A stretch of DNA of 64,000 bases. Source: CAYRNR01 sp964425605. GTDB lineage: Bacteria; Myxococcota_A; UBA796; UBA9615; CAYRNR01. Where the stretch lies: the NCBI GenBank assembly GCA_964425605.1, contig CAYRNR010000023.1:1-64000 (forward strand). The letters are read 5' to 3'. Positions 1 to 8,459 of this stretch are shown here, piece after piece. Within the stretch, counting starts at the first letter, position 1; every line of letters begins with the position of its first letter. The notes below the pieces were generated by a model. It was not told where the DNA came from and ran no database searches. It worked only from the letters and a program-made list of their open reading frames with translations. The position numbers were made by a program, and so were the translations under genes.

Positions 1-180
1 CGTCTCCACTGGACCTTCGAGGAGACCGACACCAAGCTGCACAACATCATGATCAACATCCACAAGCAGTGCGTGGATGCCGCCGAGGAGTACGGCACTC
101 CCGGCAACCTGATCAACGGCGCCAACATCGCTGGCTTCGTCAAGGTCGCCAACTGCATGATGTCCCACGGCCTGGTCTAG
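1..180 (+). CDS. gdhA: NADP-type glutamate dehydrogenase, C-terminal fragment
   Basis: The window opens inside a reading frame of 59 residues that ends in TAG. The tail, with a GANIAGFVKVA motif followed by a short C-terminus ending in LV, matches the C-terminus of hexameric NADP-dependent glutamate dehydrogenase. The enzyme catalyses reductive amination of 2-oxoglutarate to glutamate. The N-terminal part lies outside the window. The last 39 bases are repeated twice downstream. The window also carries a glutamate synthase operon, so two ammonia-assimilation routes are encoded close together. The family call is firm; the state of the 3' flank is uncertain because of the assembly gap. Confidence 0.9.
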   Translation, partial: RLHWTFEETDTKLHNIMINIHKQCVDAAEEYGTPGNLINGANIAGFVKVANCMMSHGLV

Positions 181-427
181 TCATCGGTTAGCGCGCNNNN
201 NNNNNNNNNNNNNNNNNNNNNNNNNNNNNNNNNNNNNNNNNNNNNNNNNNNNNNNNNNNNNNNNNNNNNNNNNNNNNNNNNNNNNNNNNNNNNNNNTGCC
301 GGGATTCCGGCGAAGGTCGCCAACTGCATGATGTCCCACGGCCTGGTCTAGTCATCGGTTAGCGCGCCTCGCTGCCGGGATTCCGGCGAAGGTCGCCAAC
401 TGCATGATGTCCCACGGCCTGGTCTAG
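181..427 (+). repeat. 76-bp direct repeat containing duplicated 3' end of gdhA, interrupted by gap
   Basis: The last 39 bases of gdhA (142-180, including its TAG) recur exactly at 313-351 and 389-427, a period of 76 bp. The 16 bases after the gene stop (181-196) also match the 16 bases after the copy ending at 351. The unit is therefore the gdhA tail plus about 37 bases of flank. At least two extra tails exist and the gap probably hides more. No open reading frame is created. This could be a real tandem amplification or an assembly artefact at a repeat. Confidence 0.85.
197..296. other. assembly gap (100 N)
   Basis: Exactly 100 unresolved bases, the conventional placeholder for a gap of unknown length. 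It sits inside the 76-bp direct repeat, and the phase of the repeat on the two sides does not fit a 100-base length, so the true size is unknown. Confidence 0.99.
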
Positions 428-499
428 ATCCCCCCGGTTCCGTTCCCCTCCACTTCCCCCTCAACCCCACCTCCGTCATCAGCGGGAGATGCGTCGAAG

Positions 500-534
500 A
501 AAAGGGGACGTTCATTACTTTATTACTTGTTCCC
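500..534 (-). terminator. possible intrinsic terminator of the MopE-like operon
   Basis: Read on the minus strand just past the stop at 542, GGGAAC (534-529) can pair with GTCCCC (509-504) through one wobble pair around an AT-rich 19-base loop, followed by TTTT (503-500). The stem is short and the loop long, so this is a weak candidate. The same sequence contains one copy of a short element (AAGGGGACGTTCA, 502-514) that recurs at 4490 and 17660. Confidence 0.3.
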
Positions 535-541
535 TCGTGAT

Positions 542-2299
542 CTACCCCTCGTCCTCGTCCCAACCGTCGTCGCAACCCGGGTCAGCGCTGTCGATGTCGC
601 CGTCGCCGTCGTCGTCGATGCCGTTGCTGCAGGTGGTCTCGTCGCCGCGGGACTCGTCGGTGTGGAAGATGTTGCGGCAGCCGGTGTCGTCGAGGTCGCG
701 CCAGCCGTCGCCGTCGTCGTCGACGTGGTTCATGCAGATGTTGGGGACGGCCCAGAAGGAGAGCAGCTCGTAGTCGCCGGAGAGGCCGGTGATGGGTTCG
801 TCGGTGTTGCCGGCGGTGGCGAAGAGGAGCCCGCCGAGCATCCACACCTCGACGTTGGTGGTCTCGGGAGGGGGGAAGTAGGCGTAGGTGCCCATGATGT
901 CGATCTGGCCCTCGAACCCGGCGACGAGCCAGATCCCCTCGACCGCGGTGTGGCCGAGGGTGGCGGCGAGGGATGGGCCCGTGGCCTGGCAGTAGTCGCC
1001 GAAGGTACCGCCGCCGATCCCAAAGGGATCATCGCCGAGGAAGGTGGCGGCCAGCGTGGGCGTCTGGTCCACGATCTCGCAGCTGACGAAGCTCAGGGGG
1101 TGACCGGTCCACAGCCACTCCGGGATCGGATCGGTCCGGAAGAACTCCCAGCCGATCGGACAGGTGCCGGGATTCCAGGTGTAGGACTGCCAGGTGAGGG
1201 TCTCGTCGGCGTACTGGAAGTAGTCCATGCGCACGCTGTCCCCGTACTCGTACGAGGCTTCGATGTCGAAGGACTCGGAGCAGGTCGGGTTGAGCGTCCA
1301 GTCGAGCATGTTGAAGTCCAGCTCGATCGTGGCCGTCCCGCCCGATCCTCCCCCGGTGGCGTGGATGCTCAGGGCCGTGGTGAAGAACGCCGGGGGGGTC
1401 GCGCAGTCCGCGTCGTCGGCGTCCAGCCCGCCGTCGCAGTCGTTGTCGGCGCCGTCCCCGCAGACCTCCGCGGCGTCCGGGTGGCTGTCGGGGTCCGCGT
1501 CCGCGCAATCCCCTGCGCAGCTGGAGAAGCCGTCGCCGTCGTGGTCCGCCGGCGTGAGCGAATCGTCGGAATCGTCGCAGTCCCCGTCGCAGGTGGAGAA
1601 CCCATCGCCGTCGTCGTCGGCGCCGCCGAGATCGGGGTCGTCGTCGTCGCAGTCTCCGTCGCAGGTGGAGGAGCCGTCTCCGTCTCCGTCCAGGGGCGAC
1701 AGGGTCGGATCGTCGTCGTCGCAGTCCCCGTCGCACACCATGAAGCCGTCGCCGTCGGCGTCCACCTCCTCCGTGCCCGCGCTGCCGTCGCAGTCGTTGT
1801 CCCGGCCGTCGCAGACCTCCTCGGCGCCCGGGTGGCTGGTCGCGTCGCCGTCGTCGCAGTCGTCTGCGCCGTCGCCACACGCGATGAAGCCGTCGCCGTC
1901 GGCGTCGAGTTCCTCGGCGAGGAGGGCCCCGTCGCAGTCGGTGTCCACCCCGTCGCACACCTCCAGGGCGTGGGGCCCGACGCCAGCGTCGAGGTCGTCG
2001 CAGTCCCACTCCCCCGACGCCTCGGGCGCGTCGTTGGAGAACCCGTCGCCGTCGTGGTCCGTCCCGTCGGCGCCGTCGCAATTCTGGTCCATCGCGTCAC
2101 CCCAGGGATCGTCGGCGCCGGGGTAGATCAGGGCGTTGGCCGGATCACAGTCCTGCTCGTCGTCCCAGCCGTCGCCGTCGAAGTCGAAGCTGGGCACCGG
2201 GTCGACGCATCCGGCGACGAGCGCGCCCAGCAGCAGCGCGGCGCCCGCCAGGAGGCCGGGTAGAGCGGCGATGGGGCTACCTGTCCGCGAGGTACACAT
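542..2299 (-). CDS. MopE-like putative metal-binding lipoprotein (paralogue 2)
   Basis: A 585-residue protein. The N-terminus has a hydrophobic segment ending in the lipobox LVAGC, so it is a predicted lipoprotein. Residues of about 35-300 consist of repeated D-x-D-x-D-G loops and CDG-x-DNDCDG motifs, the signature of the Cys/Asp-rich MopE-type putative metal-binding repeat; such loops usually bind calcium or other cations. A beta-rich region of about 200 residues follows, then another Asp-rich tail. ATG at 2299 is supported by GGAGGTGAG six bases upstream, although it overlaps the preceding gene by 23 bases. It is paralogous over its whole length to the protein at 2654-4378. Function is unknown; a cell-surface structural or metal-binding role is inferred. 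Confidence 0.85.
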   Translation of the reverse strand: MCTSRTGSPIAALPGLLAGAALLLGALVAGCVDPVPSFDFDGDGWDDEQDCDPANALIYPGADDPWGDAMDQNCDGADGTDHDGDGFSNDAPEASGEWDCDDLDAGVGPHALEVCDGVDTDCDGALLAEELDADGDGFIACGDGADDCDDGDATSHPGAEEVCDGRDNDCDGSAGTEEVDADGDGFMVCDGDCDDDDPTLSPLDGDGDGSSTCDGDCDDDDPDLGGADDDGDGFSTCDGDCDDSDDSLTPADHDGDGFSSCAGDCADADPDSHPDAAEVCGDGADNDCDGGLDADDADCATPPAFFTTALSIHATGGGSGGTATIELDFNMLDWTLNPTCSESFDIEASYEYGDSVRMDYFQYADETLTWQSYTWNPGTCPIGWEFFRTDPIPEWLWTGHPLSFVSCEIVDQTPTLAATFLGDDPFGIGGGTFGDYCQATGPSLAATLGHTAVEGIWLVAGFEGQIDIMGTYAYFPPPETTNVEVWMLGGLLFATAGNTDEPITGLSGDYELLSFWAVPNICMNHVDDDGDGWRDLDDTGCRNIFHTDESRGDETTCSNGIDDDGDGDIDSADPGCDDGWDEDEG

Positions 2300-2651
2300 C
2301 CCTCACCTCCTTGCGCAGCATCGCCACCAGCAGCAGCACCCCGAACGGCAGGCACCCCGAAGGGGCGTACGTGGCGCCGAGGATGATGGTGACGATCCAA
2401 CCCCACTTGTTGCCGCGGCCGAGGCCCCACGCGGCGAGGAAGTTGACCACGCCGACGCCGACACCGACCACGAGCAGCAGCGCGACCATCAGCAGCTGGA
2501 AGGCGAGCGGGACCTCCGGGTCGAGGAAGAGCAGGGGGGAGAACACGATGCCGAGGGCGCAGTAGCAGATGCCCACGAAGATCAGGCAGATGCGGCTCCA
2601 CTTGATCCACGGTGAGGTCAGCAGGAGGTCGTCACGATCCAGTTCGTCCAT
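2277..2651 (-). CDS. small hypothetical membrane protein
   Basis: A 124-residue protein with a short charged N-terminus (MDELDRDDLL) and three or four hydrophobic segments (about residues 20-42, 48-75 and 82-112) ending in a basic tail. I do not recognise the family. It lies two bases after the stop of the upstream MopE-like gene and overlaps the start of the downstream one by 23 bases, so the three genes are almost certainly cotranscribed. Being wedged between two paralogous lipoproteins suggests a shared envelope function, but nothing in the sequence shows which. Confidence 0.75.
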   Translation of the reverse strand: MDELDRDDLLLTSPWIKWSRICLIFVGICYCALGIVFSPLLFLDPEVPLAFQLLMVALLLVVGVGVGVVNFLAAWGLGRGNKWGWIVTIILGATYAPSGCLPFGVLLLVAMLRKEVRDVYLADR

Positions 2652-2653
2652 GG

Positions 2654-4378
2654 TCAGCTCTCGTCCGTGTCCCAGCCGTCGTCGCAGCCGGGATCGTCTG
2701 CGTCGATGTCGCCGTCGCCGTCGTCGTCGATGCCGTTGGAACAGGCGGTGAGTTCGCCGTCGCCCTCCTCGGGCTGGAAGATGTTGCGGCAGCTGGTGTC
2801 GTCGAGGTCGACCCAGCCGTCGCCGTCGTCGTCGGTCCGGTCCATGCACACGTTGTCCAGGACGAAGAACGAGACCAGCTGGTACTCCCCCTCGAGGCCG
2901 AGGATGGGCTCGTTGGGGTTGGCGATGTCCGCGAAGACCAACCCGCCGATCATCCACACGTCCACGTAGGTGGTGTCCGGGGGGACGAAGTAGGTGTAGG
3001 CGCCGTACCCGTCGAGCTGGCCGGCGTGGCCGGGGACCATCCAGACGGCCTCGACGGGCCCGAGACCCAGGTTGCCCTCGGCCCAGGGGCCGGTGGTATC
3101 GCAGTACTGGCCGAAGGTCCCGTCACCGATGACGAAGGGATCGTCGCCGACGAACGTGTCCGCGAGGGTGGGGTCTCCGGCGATCTGATCGCAGCTGACG
3201 AAGGTGACGGGGTGAATGGTCCAGATCCACTCGACCATGGGATCGGTGCGGTACATCTCCCAGCCCGGCGGGCAGGGGGACGGTGACCATGCCAACGAGG
3301 TCCACGAGATCACCTCGTCGGTGTAGCCGTAGTAGTCCTGCCGGCCTCCGGCGCCGAAGGTGAACGCGGCGTTCACGTCGAGGGTCTCCTGGCAGATCAC
3401 GGCGTGCTGATCGTCCAGCAGAGGGATGTCCACGGTGACGTCCGCCGGACCGCCCGCCCCGCCGCCGGTCACGTCCAGCGTCATGGCGACGACGAAGTGC
3501 GCCGGGGGATCGGCGCACTCGCCGTCCTCTTGGTCCCGCGCGCCGTCGCAGTCATTGTCTTCCCCGTCCCCGCAGATCTCCACGGCGTCGGGGTGGATGT
3601 AGGCGTTGTCGTCGCGGCAGTCGCCCGTGCAGGTGGAGAACCCGTCGCCGTCCACGTCGGCCAGGGAGAGGGCGGGGTCGGTGTCGTCGCAGTCGCCGTC
3701 GCAGGTGGAGAATCCGTCGCCGTCCACGTCCGCGGGGTTGGCCTCCATGTCGTCGTCGTTGCAGTCCCCGTCGCAGGCGGAGAAGCCGTCCCCGTCCTGG
3801 TCCTCGGGGGTCAGCGCCGCCTCGTGATCGTCGCAGTCGCCCTCGCAGCCGCTGTACCCATCGCCGTCGGCGTCCACCTCCTCCTCGCCCACCTCGCCGT
3901 CGCAGTCGTTGTCCTGGCCGTCGCAGGCCTCCTCGGCGCCAGGGTAGGTGAAGACGTCGCTGTCGTCGCAGTCGATGGCGTCGTCCTCGCCGCACTCGAT
4001 GAAGCCGTCGCCGTCGTCGTCCCGTTCATCGGCGAGCAAGGCGCCGTCGCAGTCCCCGTCCACCCCGTCACACACCTCGATGGCGTGGGGGCCGATCAGC
4101 GCGTCGAGGTCGTCGCAGTCCCACTCCCCAGAGAACTCGGGGGCGTCGTGGGGGTAGCCGTCGCCGTCGTGATCCGAGCCGTCCGCGCCGTCGCAGTTCT
4201 GGTCGAGGCCGTCGCCCCAGGCGTCCTCGGCGCCCGGGAAGATCAGCGCGTTGGCCGGACCACAGTCCTGCTCGTCGTCCCAGCCGTCGCCGTCGAAGTC
4301 GAAGTTCGGGGCCGCGTCCTCGCAGCCGGGCGCGAGCACGGCCATCAGCAGCGCGGTGCGGGCCAGGGTCCAGCGCAC
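2654..4378 (-). CDS. MopE-like putative metal-binding lipoprotein (paralogue 1)
   Basis: About 574 residues. The signal segment ends in the lipobox LAPGC. It is followed by many D-x-D-x-D-G loops with CDG-x-DNDCDG motifs (MopE-type), then a beta-rich region with scattered aromatic residues, and an Asp-rich tail containing GIDDDGDGDID. GTG at 4378 is chosen because GGAGG lies eight bases upstream; a GTG at 4402 is also in frame but lacks this signal. It is the first gene of a three-gene operon with 2277-2651 and its paralogue 542-2299. A TG-N-TA-NNN-T promoter-like motif (4420-4412) lies 33 bases upstream. The precise ligand is unknown. Confidence 0.85.
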   Translation of the reverse strand: MRWTLARTALLMAVLAPGCEDAAPNFDFDGDGWDDEQDCGPANALIFPGAEDAWGDGLDQNCDGADGSDHDGDGYPHDAPEFSGEWDCDDLDALIGPHAIEVCDGVDGDCDGALLADERDDDGDGFIECGEDDAIDCDDSDVFTYPGAEEACDGQDNDCDGEVGEEEVDADGDGYSGCEGDCDDHEAALTPEDQDGDGFSACDGDCNDDDMEANPADVDGDGFSTCDGDCDDTDPALSLADVDGDGFSTCTGDCRDDNAYIHPDAVEICGDGEDNDCDGARDQEDGECADPPAHFVVAMTLDVTGGGAGGPADVTVDIPLLDDQHAVICQETLDVNAAFTFGAGGRQDYYGYTDEVISWTSLAWSPSPCPPGWEMYRTDPMVEWIWTIHPVTFVSCDQIAGDPTLADTFVGDDPFVIGDGTFGQYCDTTGPWAEGNLGLGPVEAVWMVPGHAGQLDGYGAYTYFVPPDTTYVDVWMIGGLVFADIANPNEPILGLEGEYQLVSFFVLDNVCMDRTDDDGDGWVDLDDTSCRNIFQPEEGDGELTACSNGIDDDGDGDIDADDPGCDDGWDTDES

Positions 4379-4411
4379 GTCAACAGCCTCCGGGCCCCCC
4401 ACCGGAGCACC

Positions 4412-4420
4412 AGAGTATCA
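4412..4420 (-). promoter_or_regulatory. extended -10-like promoter motif (TGATACTCT)
   Basis: On the minus strand, TG-A-TACTCT lies 33 bases upstream of the GTG at 4378. It is identical to the motif upstream of the PilZ gene at 7214. No clear -35 box is present, as expected for an extended -10 element. Its assignment rests on recurrence of the pattern upstream of many genes here. Confidence 0.45.
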
Positions 4421-4544
4421 AGACCCTCGCCCCCTGTCCCGGGTCCGGCGCGCTCCAGAGCCCTTGACGCACGCGTGACTTGGGAGCAAAAGGGGACGTG
4501 CATCTGATCGACAGCCTCTCCCCCCGGGGGAGCGAGGAGATCCC

Positions 4545-5771
4545 ATGAAGATCGTCATGGCCTATTCCGGAGGGCTCGACACCTCCGTGATGATCCCGTG
4601 GCTCAGCGAGAACTACGGCGACGCCGAGATCGTCGCCTACACCGGCGATCTCGGCCAGGGCGAGGACCTGGCGGCCATCGAGGCCAAGGCGCTGAACACC
4701 GGCGCGGTCAAGGCGGTGGTGGAGGACCTCACCGAGCCGTTCGTCGAGGACTACATCTACCCGGCGCTGCAGGCGTCTGCCATCTACGAGGGGCTGTACC
4801 CCCTGCACACCGCCCTGGGCCGCCCGCTGATCGTCAAGCGCATGGTGGAGCTGGCCGAGGCCGAGGGGGCCGACGCGGTGGCCCACGGCTGCTCGGGCAA
4901 GGGCAACGACCAGATCCGCTTCGACGTGGGCTTCATGTCCCTGGCGCCCCAGCTGAAGATCATCACGCCGTTGCGCGAGTGGGAGCTGGTCACCCGCGAG
5001 GACGAGTTCGACTACGCCCGCGAGCGGGGCATCCCCCTGCCCATCACCAAGGACAAGCCGTTCTCCATCGACGAGAACATCTGGGGCTGCGCCATCGAGT
5101 GCGGCGAGATGGAGGACCTGTGGACCGAGCCGCCGGCGGATGCCTGGCGGATGACCAAGGACCCGGCCATGGCACCCAAGGGGTCCGTGGAGATCGTCAT
5201 CGGCTTCGACCAGGGTATCCCCGTGTCCCTGGACGGCCGCGAGATGGGCGGCGTGGAGCTGATCCGGTACCTCAACGACCTGGCGGGCACCTTCGGCGTC
5301 GGCCGCATCGACATGGTCGAGAACCGCGTGGTGGGGCTGAAGTCACGCGAGGTCTACGAGGCCCCTGCCGCCACCTTGTTGCACATGGCCCACACCGAGC
5401 TGGAGCGCATCTGCCTCGACCGCGCCACGTCCAACTACAAGCGCAAGATCTCCCAGGACTTCGCCAACCTCATCTACGACGGCCTGTGGTTCGGCCCCCT
5501 GCGCGAGTGCCTGCAGGCCTTCGTCACCGAGTCCCAGCGCACCGTGACGGGCGACGTGCGGGTGCGCGTCTCCGCCGGCCTGGCCCGGATCACCGCCCGG
5601 CGCTCACCGTTCTCCCTGTACGAGGACGGCCTCGCCACCTACTCCGAGGGAGACACCTTCGACCGAACCACCGCCAAGGGGTTCGTCGACCTCTACGGGC
5701 TCTCCTACAAGACCGTGGCCGAGAAGCGGCGGCAGCACGGCAAGCCCGCGGCGTCGCGGAAGGCGGACTGA
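4545..5771 (+). CDS. argG: argininosuccinate synthase
   Basis: A 408-residue protein, normal length for the family. It makes argininosuccinate from citrulline, aspartate and ATP in arginine biosynthesis. The N-terminal ATP-pyrophosphatase motif SGGLDTSV is at residues 8-15, and GCSGKGNDQIRF and the CAIECGEMEDLW region typical of ArgG follow. The ATG is preceded by a GAGGAG ribosome binding site. The stop overlaps the argH start by one base (TGATG), so translation is probably coupled. The 142-base upstream region, shared divergently with the MopE-like operon, contains a C/G palindrome (about 4517-4531) next to the ribosome binding site but no recognisable ARG box. Confidence 0.97.
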   Translation: MKIVMAYSGGLDTSVMIPWLSENYGDAEIVAYTGDLGQGEDLAAIEAKALNTGAVKAVVEDLTEPFVEDYIYPALQASAIYEGLYPLHTALGRPLIVKRMVELAEAEGADAVAHGCSGKGNDQIRFDVGFMSLAPQLKIITPLREWELVTREDEFDYARERGIPLPITKDKPFSIDENIWGCAIECGEMEDLWTEPPADAWRMTKDPAMAPKGSVEIVIGFDQGIPVSLDGREMGGVELIRYLNDLAGTFGVGRIDMVENRVVGLKSREVYEAPAATLLHMAHTELERICLDRATSNYKRKISQDFANLIYDGLWFGPLRECLQAFVTESQRTVTGDVRVRVSAGLARITARRSPFSLYEDGLATYSEGDTFDRTTAKGFVDLYGLSYKTVAEKRRQHGKPAASRKAD

Positions 5772-7138
5772 TGGCGCTCTGGGACGGCCGCTTCGACGAC
5801 GACCCCAGCGAGGAGATGCAGGCCTTCTCCGCCTCGCTGGACGAGGACCTGCAGCTGTTCGAGGAGGACATCGCCGGCTCCCTGGCCCACGTGACCATGC
5901 TCGGCGAGGTGGGGTTGCTGGCCGCGGAGGAGGTCGAGGTGATCCGCCTGGGCCTGCTGTCGGTGCGCGAGGAACTCCGCCAGGGCCAGTACCAGCCCGA
6001 GGAGGCCCTCGAGGACGTGCACATGGCCGTGGAGGCCCGCCTGATCGAGAAGGTGGGCGAGGTGGGCGGCAAGCTCCACACGGCCCGCTCCCGCAACGAC
6101 CAGGTGGCCACGGACGTGCGGCTGTGGCTCAAGCGCAGCATCGAGTGGCTCGACATCACCCTGGCCCGCCTGGTCGAGGCCCTGCTGGACCGCGTCGAGG
6201 CCGACGGCCGGACCCTGATGCCCGGCTTCACCCACCTGCAACGCGGCCAGCCCATCTGGCTGGGGCACCACCTGCTCGCCTACGCCTGGATGGTGTCGCG
6301 GGATCGCCAGCGCCTCGCCGACGCCCTGGTCCGCGTGGACCGCTGCCCCCTCGGCGCGGGCGCCATGGCCGGCACGCCCCACCCCATCGACCGCGCCCGC
6401 ACCGCCGCGCTGCTCGGCTTCGCCGAGGTAGCGGACAACGCCATGGACGCCGTGGCGGCCCGGGATCACCTCCAGGAGGTGTCCGCCGCCTGCGCCATCG
6501 CCATGACCCACCTCTCGCGCATGTCCGAGGAGCTGGTGCTGTGGTCCTCGCGGGAGTTCGACCTGATCCGCGTGGGCGAGCAGTACGCCACCGGCTCCTC
6601 GATCATGCCCCAGAAGCGCAACCCCGACGCCGCCGAGCTGGTCCGCGGCAAGGCCGGCCGCGTGTACGGCGATCTCCAGGCCCTGCTGGTCATGGTCAAG
6701 GGCCTCCCGCTGGCCTACAACCGCGACCTCCAGGAGGACAAGCGCGCCGTGTTCGACGCCGTGCAGACCACCGGCGCCTGCGCCTCCATCTGCGCCGGCA
6801 TGTTCGCCACGCTGACCGTGAACCGCGACCGCTACGACGCCGAGCTCCGCTCCGACTTCCTCCTCGCCACCGAGCTCGCCGACTACCTCGCCGCCAAGGG
6901 CGTGCCCTTCCGCGAAGCCCACCACGTCAGCGGCCGCCTCGTGCGCTGGTGCGAGGGCCGGGGTGTGGGGTTCGACGCCCTCACCCTCGACGTGCTGCGC
7001 GAGCACCACGACGCCTTCGACGCCGACGCCCTGCAGTGGCTCGATCCGGTAGCCGCGGCCGAGCGACGCGACTCCTTTGGCGGGACCGCGTACAGCGAGG
7101 TCGAGCGCCAGGTGAAGACCCTCCGCGAGACCCTTTAG
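5771..7138 (+). CDS. argH: argininosuccinate lyase
   Basis: A 455-residue protein of the fumarase/aspartase superfamily that splits argininosuccinate into arginine and fumarate. The superfamily signature GSSIMPQKRNPD is intact, as is the TARSRNDQV substrate-binding motif near residue 109. ATG shares its first base with the argG stop. Together argG and argH supply the last two steps of arginine synthesis; no other arg genes are in the window. Confidence 0.97.
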   Translation: MALWDGRFDDDPSEEMQAFSASLDEDLQLFEEDIAGSLAHVTMLGEVGLLAAEEVEVIRLGLLSVREELRQGQYQPEEALEDVHMAVEARLIEKVGEVGGKLHTARSRNDQVATDVRLWLKRSIEWLDITLARLVEALLDRVEADGRTLMPGFTHLQRGQPIWLGHHLLAYAWMVSRDRQRLADALVRVDRCPLGAGAMAGTPHPIDRARTAALLGFAEVADNAMDAVAARDHLQEVSAACAIAMTHLSRMSEELVLWSSREFDLIRVGEQYATGSSIMPQKRNPDAAELVRGKAGRVYGDLQALLVMVKGLPLAYNRDLQEDKRAVFDAVQTTGACASICAGMFATLTVNRDRYDAELRSDFLLATELADYLAAKGVPFREAHHVSGRLVRWCEGRGVGFDALTLDVLREHHDAFDADALQWLDPVAAAERRDSFGGTAYSEVERQVKTLRETL

Positions 7139-7168
7139 GAGCCTGTCGGCCTCACCACGGCGGTCTCG

Positions 7169-7177
7169 TGATACTCT
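7169..7177 (+). promoter_or_regulatory. extended -10-like promoter motif (TGATACTCT)
   Basis: TG-A-TACTCT lies 36 bases before the GTG at 7214, in the 75-base gap after argH. It is identical to the motif on the opposite strand at 4420-4412, which argues that both are functional rather than chance. Confidence 0.45.
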
Positions 7178-7213
7178 GTCCACTTGGTGGATTTCTCGAG
7201 GAGGGACACCCCC

Positions 7214-8419
7214 GTGGCGGGTACGCTCGCACCCTGCTTCATCCCGGCGACGTTGCTGGCCGCCGGCGTCCTTCACAAGGTGAGCGTGACGCGGCTGGGC
7301 GCCGATCGGGCCCAGCTGTCCGGTGACGTCCCGTGTGCGGTCGGCGAGCGGCTGCAGCTGGAGATGGACCGGCCCACGGACGGGCTGCGTATCCGCGTCC
7401 TCGTCCACGTCACCGCCGTGAAACGCGAGGGCGCTCAGTGGGGCTGGAAGCCCTCCATCCACGTTCGGCTGGAGCTGGCTCTGGAGCGGGCTCTGGTGGT
7501 GGCCGACGGCGACGAGATGTCCGAGGACAACCTCCCCGGCGAAGAGCCTTCCCTCGAGATCGTGGAATCCCAGGAAGCCCCCCCCGCGGAGGTCGCTCTG
7601 GAGATCGAGGACGACGACGATCTGCACCAGGTCGCCGACGGACCGAGCCAGACCGACGACGAGTCCTTCTCCTTCGAGGTGGCCGAGTCCGACCTGGACA
7701 TGGCCTCCATCACCCTGCCCGAGTTCGGGGACTCCGGCGACGACGACGAGTCCGAACCGGAGTTCGTGCCCGAGGTCATCGAGCCCCAGGTGCACACCCT
7801 CGACGACATCGTCCCGGAGCCCACCGCCGAGGTTCAGGAGGAGCCGCCGTCCGCGTCCACCAGCGCCGAGACCCACGCCCCGTGGGACACCGCCGAGATC
7901 ACCACGCCACCGTGGGAGGACTACGCGGATCCAGCCACGGAGTCCCTGTCCACCGGCATCGAGGCGCAACCGCCCAAGGCATCCCCGAGACGTCCAGGGG
8001 TCCGGACACCCTGGGACCCGTCCCAGGATCGCGACTCGTCCGAGGCCGAGCGGGAGGCGCGCATCGTGTCCCAGGTCACGGTGAGCTACCTGTGCGCCGG
8101 CAAGAAGCGATTCGGGACCGCCCAGGACTTCAGCCGCCGGGGGATGTTCGTGGCCGTCCCCGACAAGGATCCCTTGCCCCTCGTCGGAGCCATCGTGCGC
8201 GTGGGCTTCCCCATCGAGCTCCCCCACGATCTCGTGGTGGCCAGGATGACCACGGAGGTGCGCTGGAGCTACGGCGAGGACTCGCCCAACTCACCCGGCC
8301 GCGGCGTCGGGCTGCAGATCTCCGCGTTCGACACGGCCGCCGAGCAGCGGCAGTACGAGGCATACGCGCGCTCGATCATCGACAACACCCCGGGGCCGAG
8401 AGAGCCCCTGGAGGACTGA
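7214..8419 (+). CDS. two-domain PilZ-type protein with acidic linker
   Basis: About 401 residues. Residues 1-90 form a PilZ-like beta-barrel segment lacking the usual ligand motifs. A strongly acidic linker of about 180 residues follows. The C-terminal 110 residues are a PilZ domain with D-F-S-R-R-G matching the DxSxxG ligand motif and, upstream, R-E-A-R in place of RxxxR. PilZ domains are c-di-GMP receptors; this one may bind, though its arginine motif is not canonical. GTG at 7214 is chosen because GAGGAGGG lies eight bases upstream; a TTG at 7184 has no such signal. It is paralogous to 10342-11535, and the two flank a diguanylate cyclase. Confidence 0.8.
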   Translation: MAGTLAPCFIPATLLAAGVLHKVSVTRLGADRAQLSGDVPCAVGERLQLEMDRPTDGLRIRVLVHVTAVKREGAQWGWKPSIHVRLELALERALVVADGDEMSEDNLPGEEPSLEIVESQEAPPAEVALEIEDDDDLHQVADGPSQTDDESFSFEVAESDLDMASITLPEFGDSGDDDESEPEFVPEVIEPQVHTLDDIVPEPTAEVQEEPPSASTSAETHAPWDTAEITTPPWEDYADPATESLSTGIEAQPPKASPRRPGVRTPWDPSQDRDSSEAEREARIVSQVTVSYLCAGKKRFGTAQDFSRRGMFVAVPDKDPLPLVGAIVRVGFPIELPHDLVVARMTTEVRWSYGEDSPNSPGRGVGLQISAFDTAAEQRQYEAYARSIIDNTPGPREPLED

Positions 8420-8459
8420 CCCTTCCGGCGCCGCCGGGCGCTGGACGTGGGAGGAACCC

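Noticed and set aside
542..4378. Repetitive GTCGTC-like DNA that could look like a CRISPR array or satellite
   Set aside because: The repetition follows from coding for D-x-D-x-D-G loops; units vary in sequence and spacing, with no constant repeat and unique spacers.
4517..4531. CTCCCCC-CGGGGGAG palindrome upstream of argG as an ARG box or operator
   Set aside because: It does not resemble the known AT-rich ARG box and lies within a purine/pyrimidine run next to the ribosome binding site.
5705..8227. Minus-strand frame of about 840 codons over argH and the PilZ gene
   Set aside because: A mirror of codon bias opposite argH, which has its full catalytic signature.
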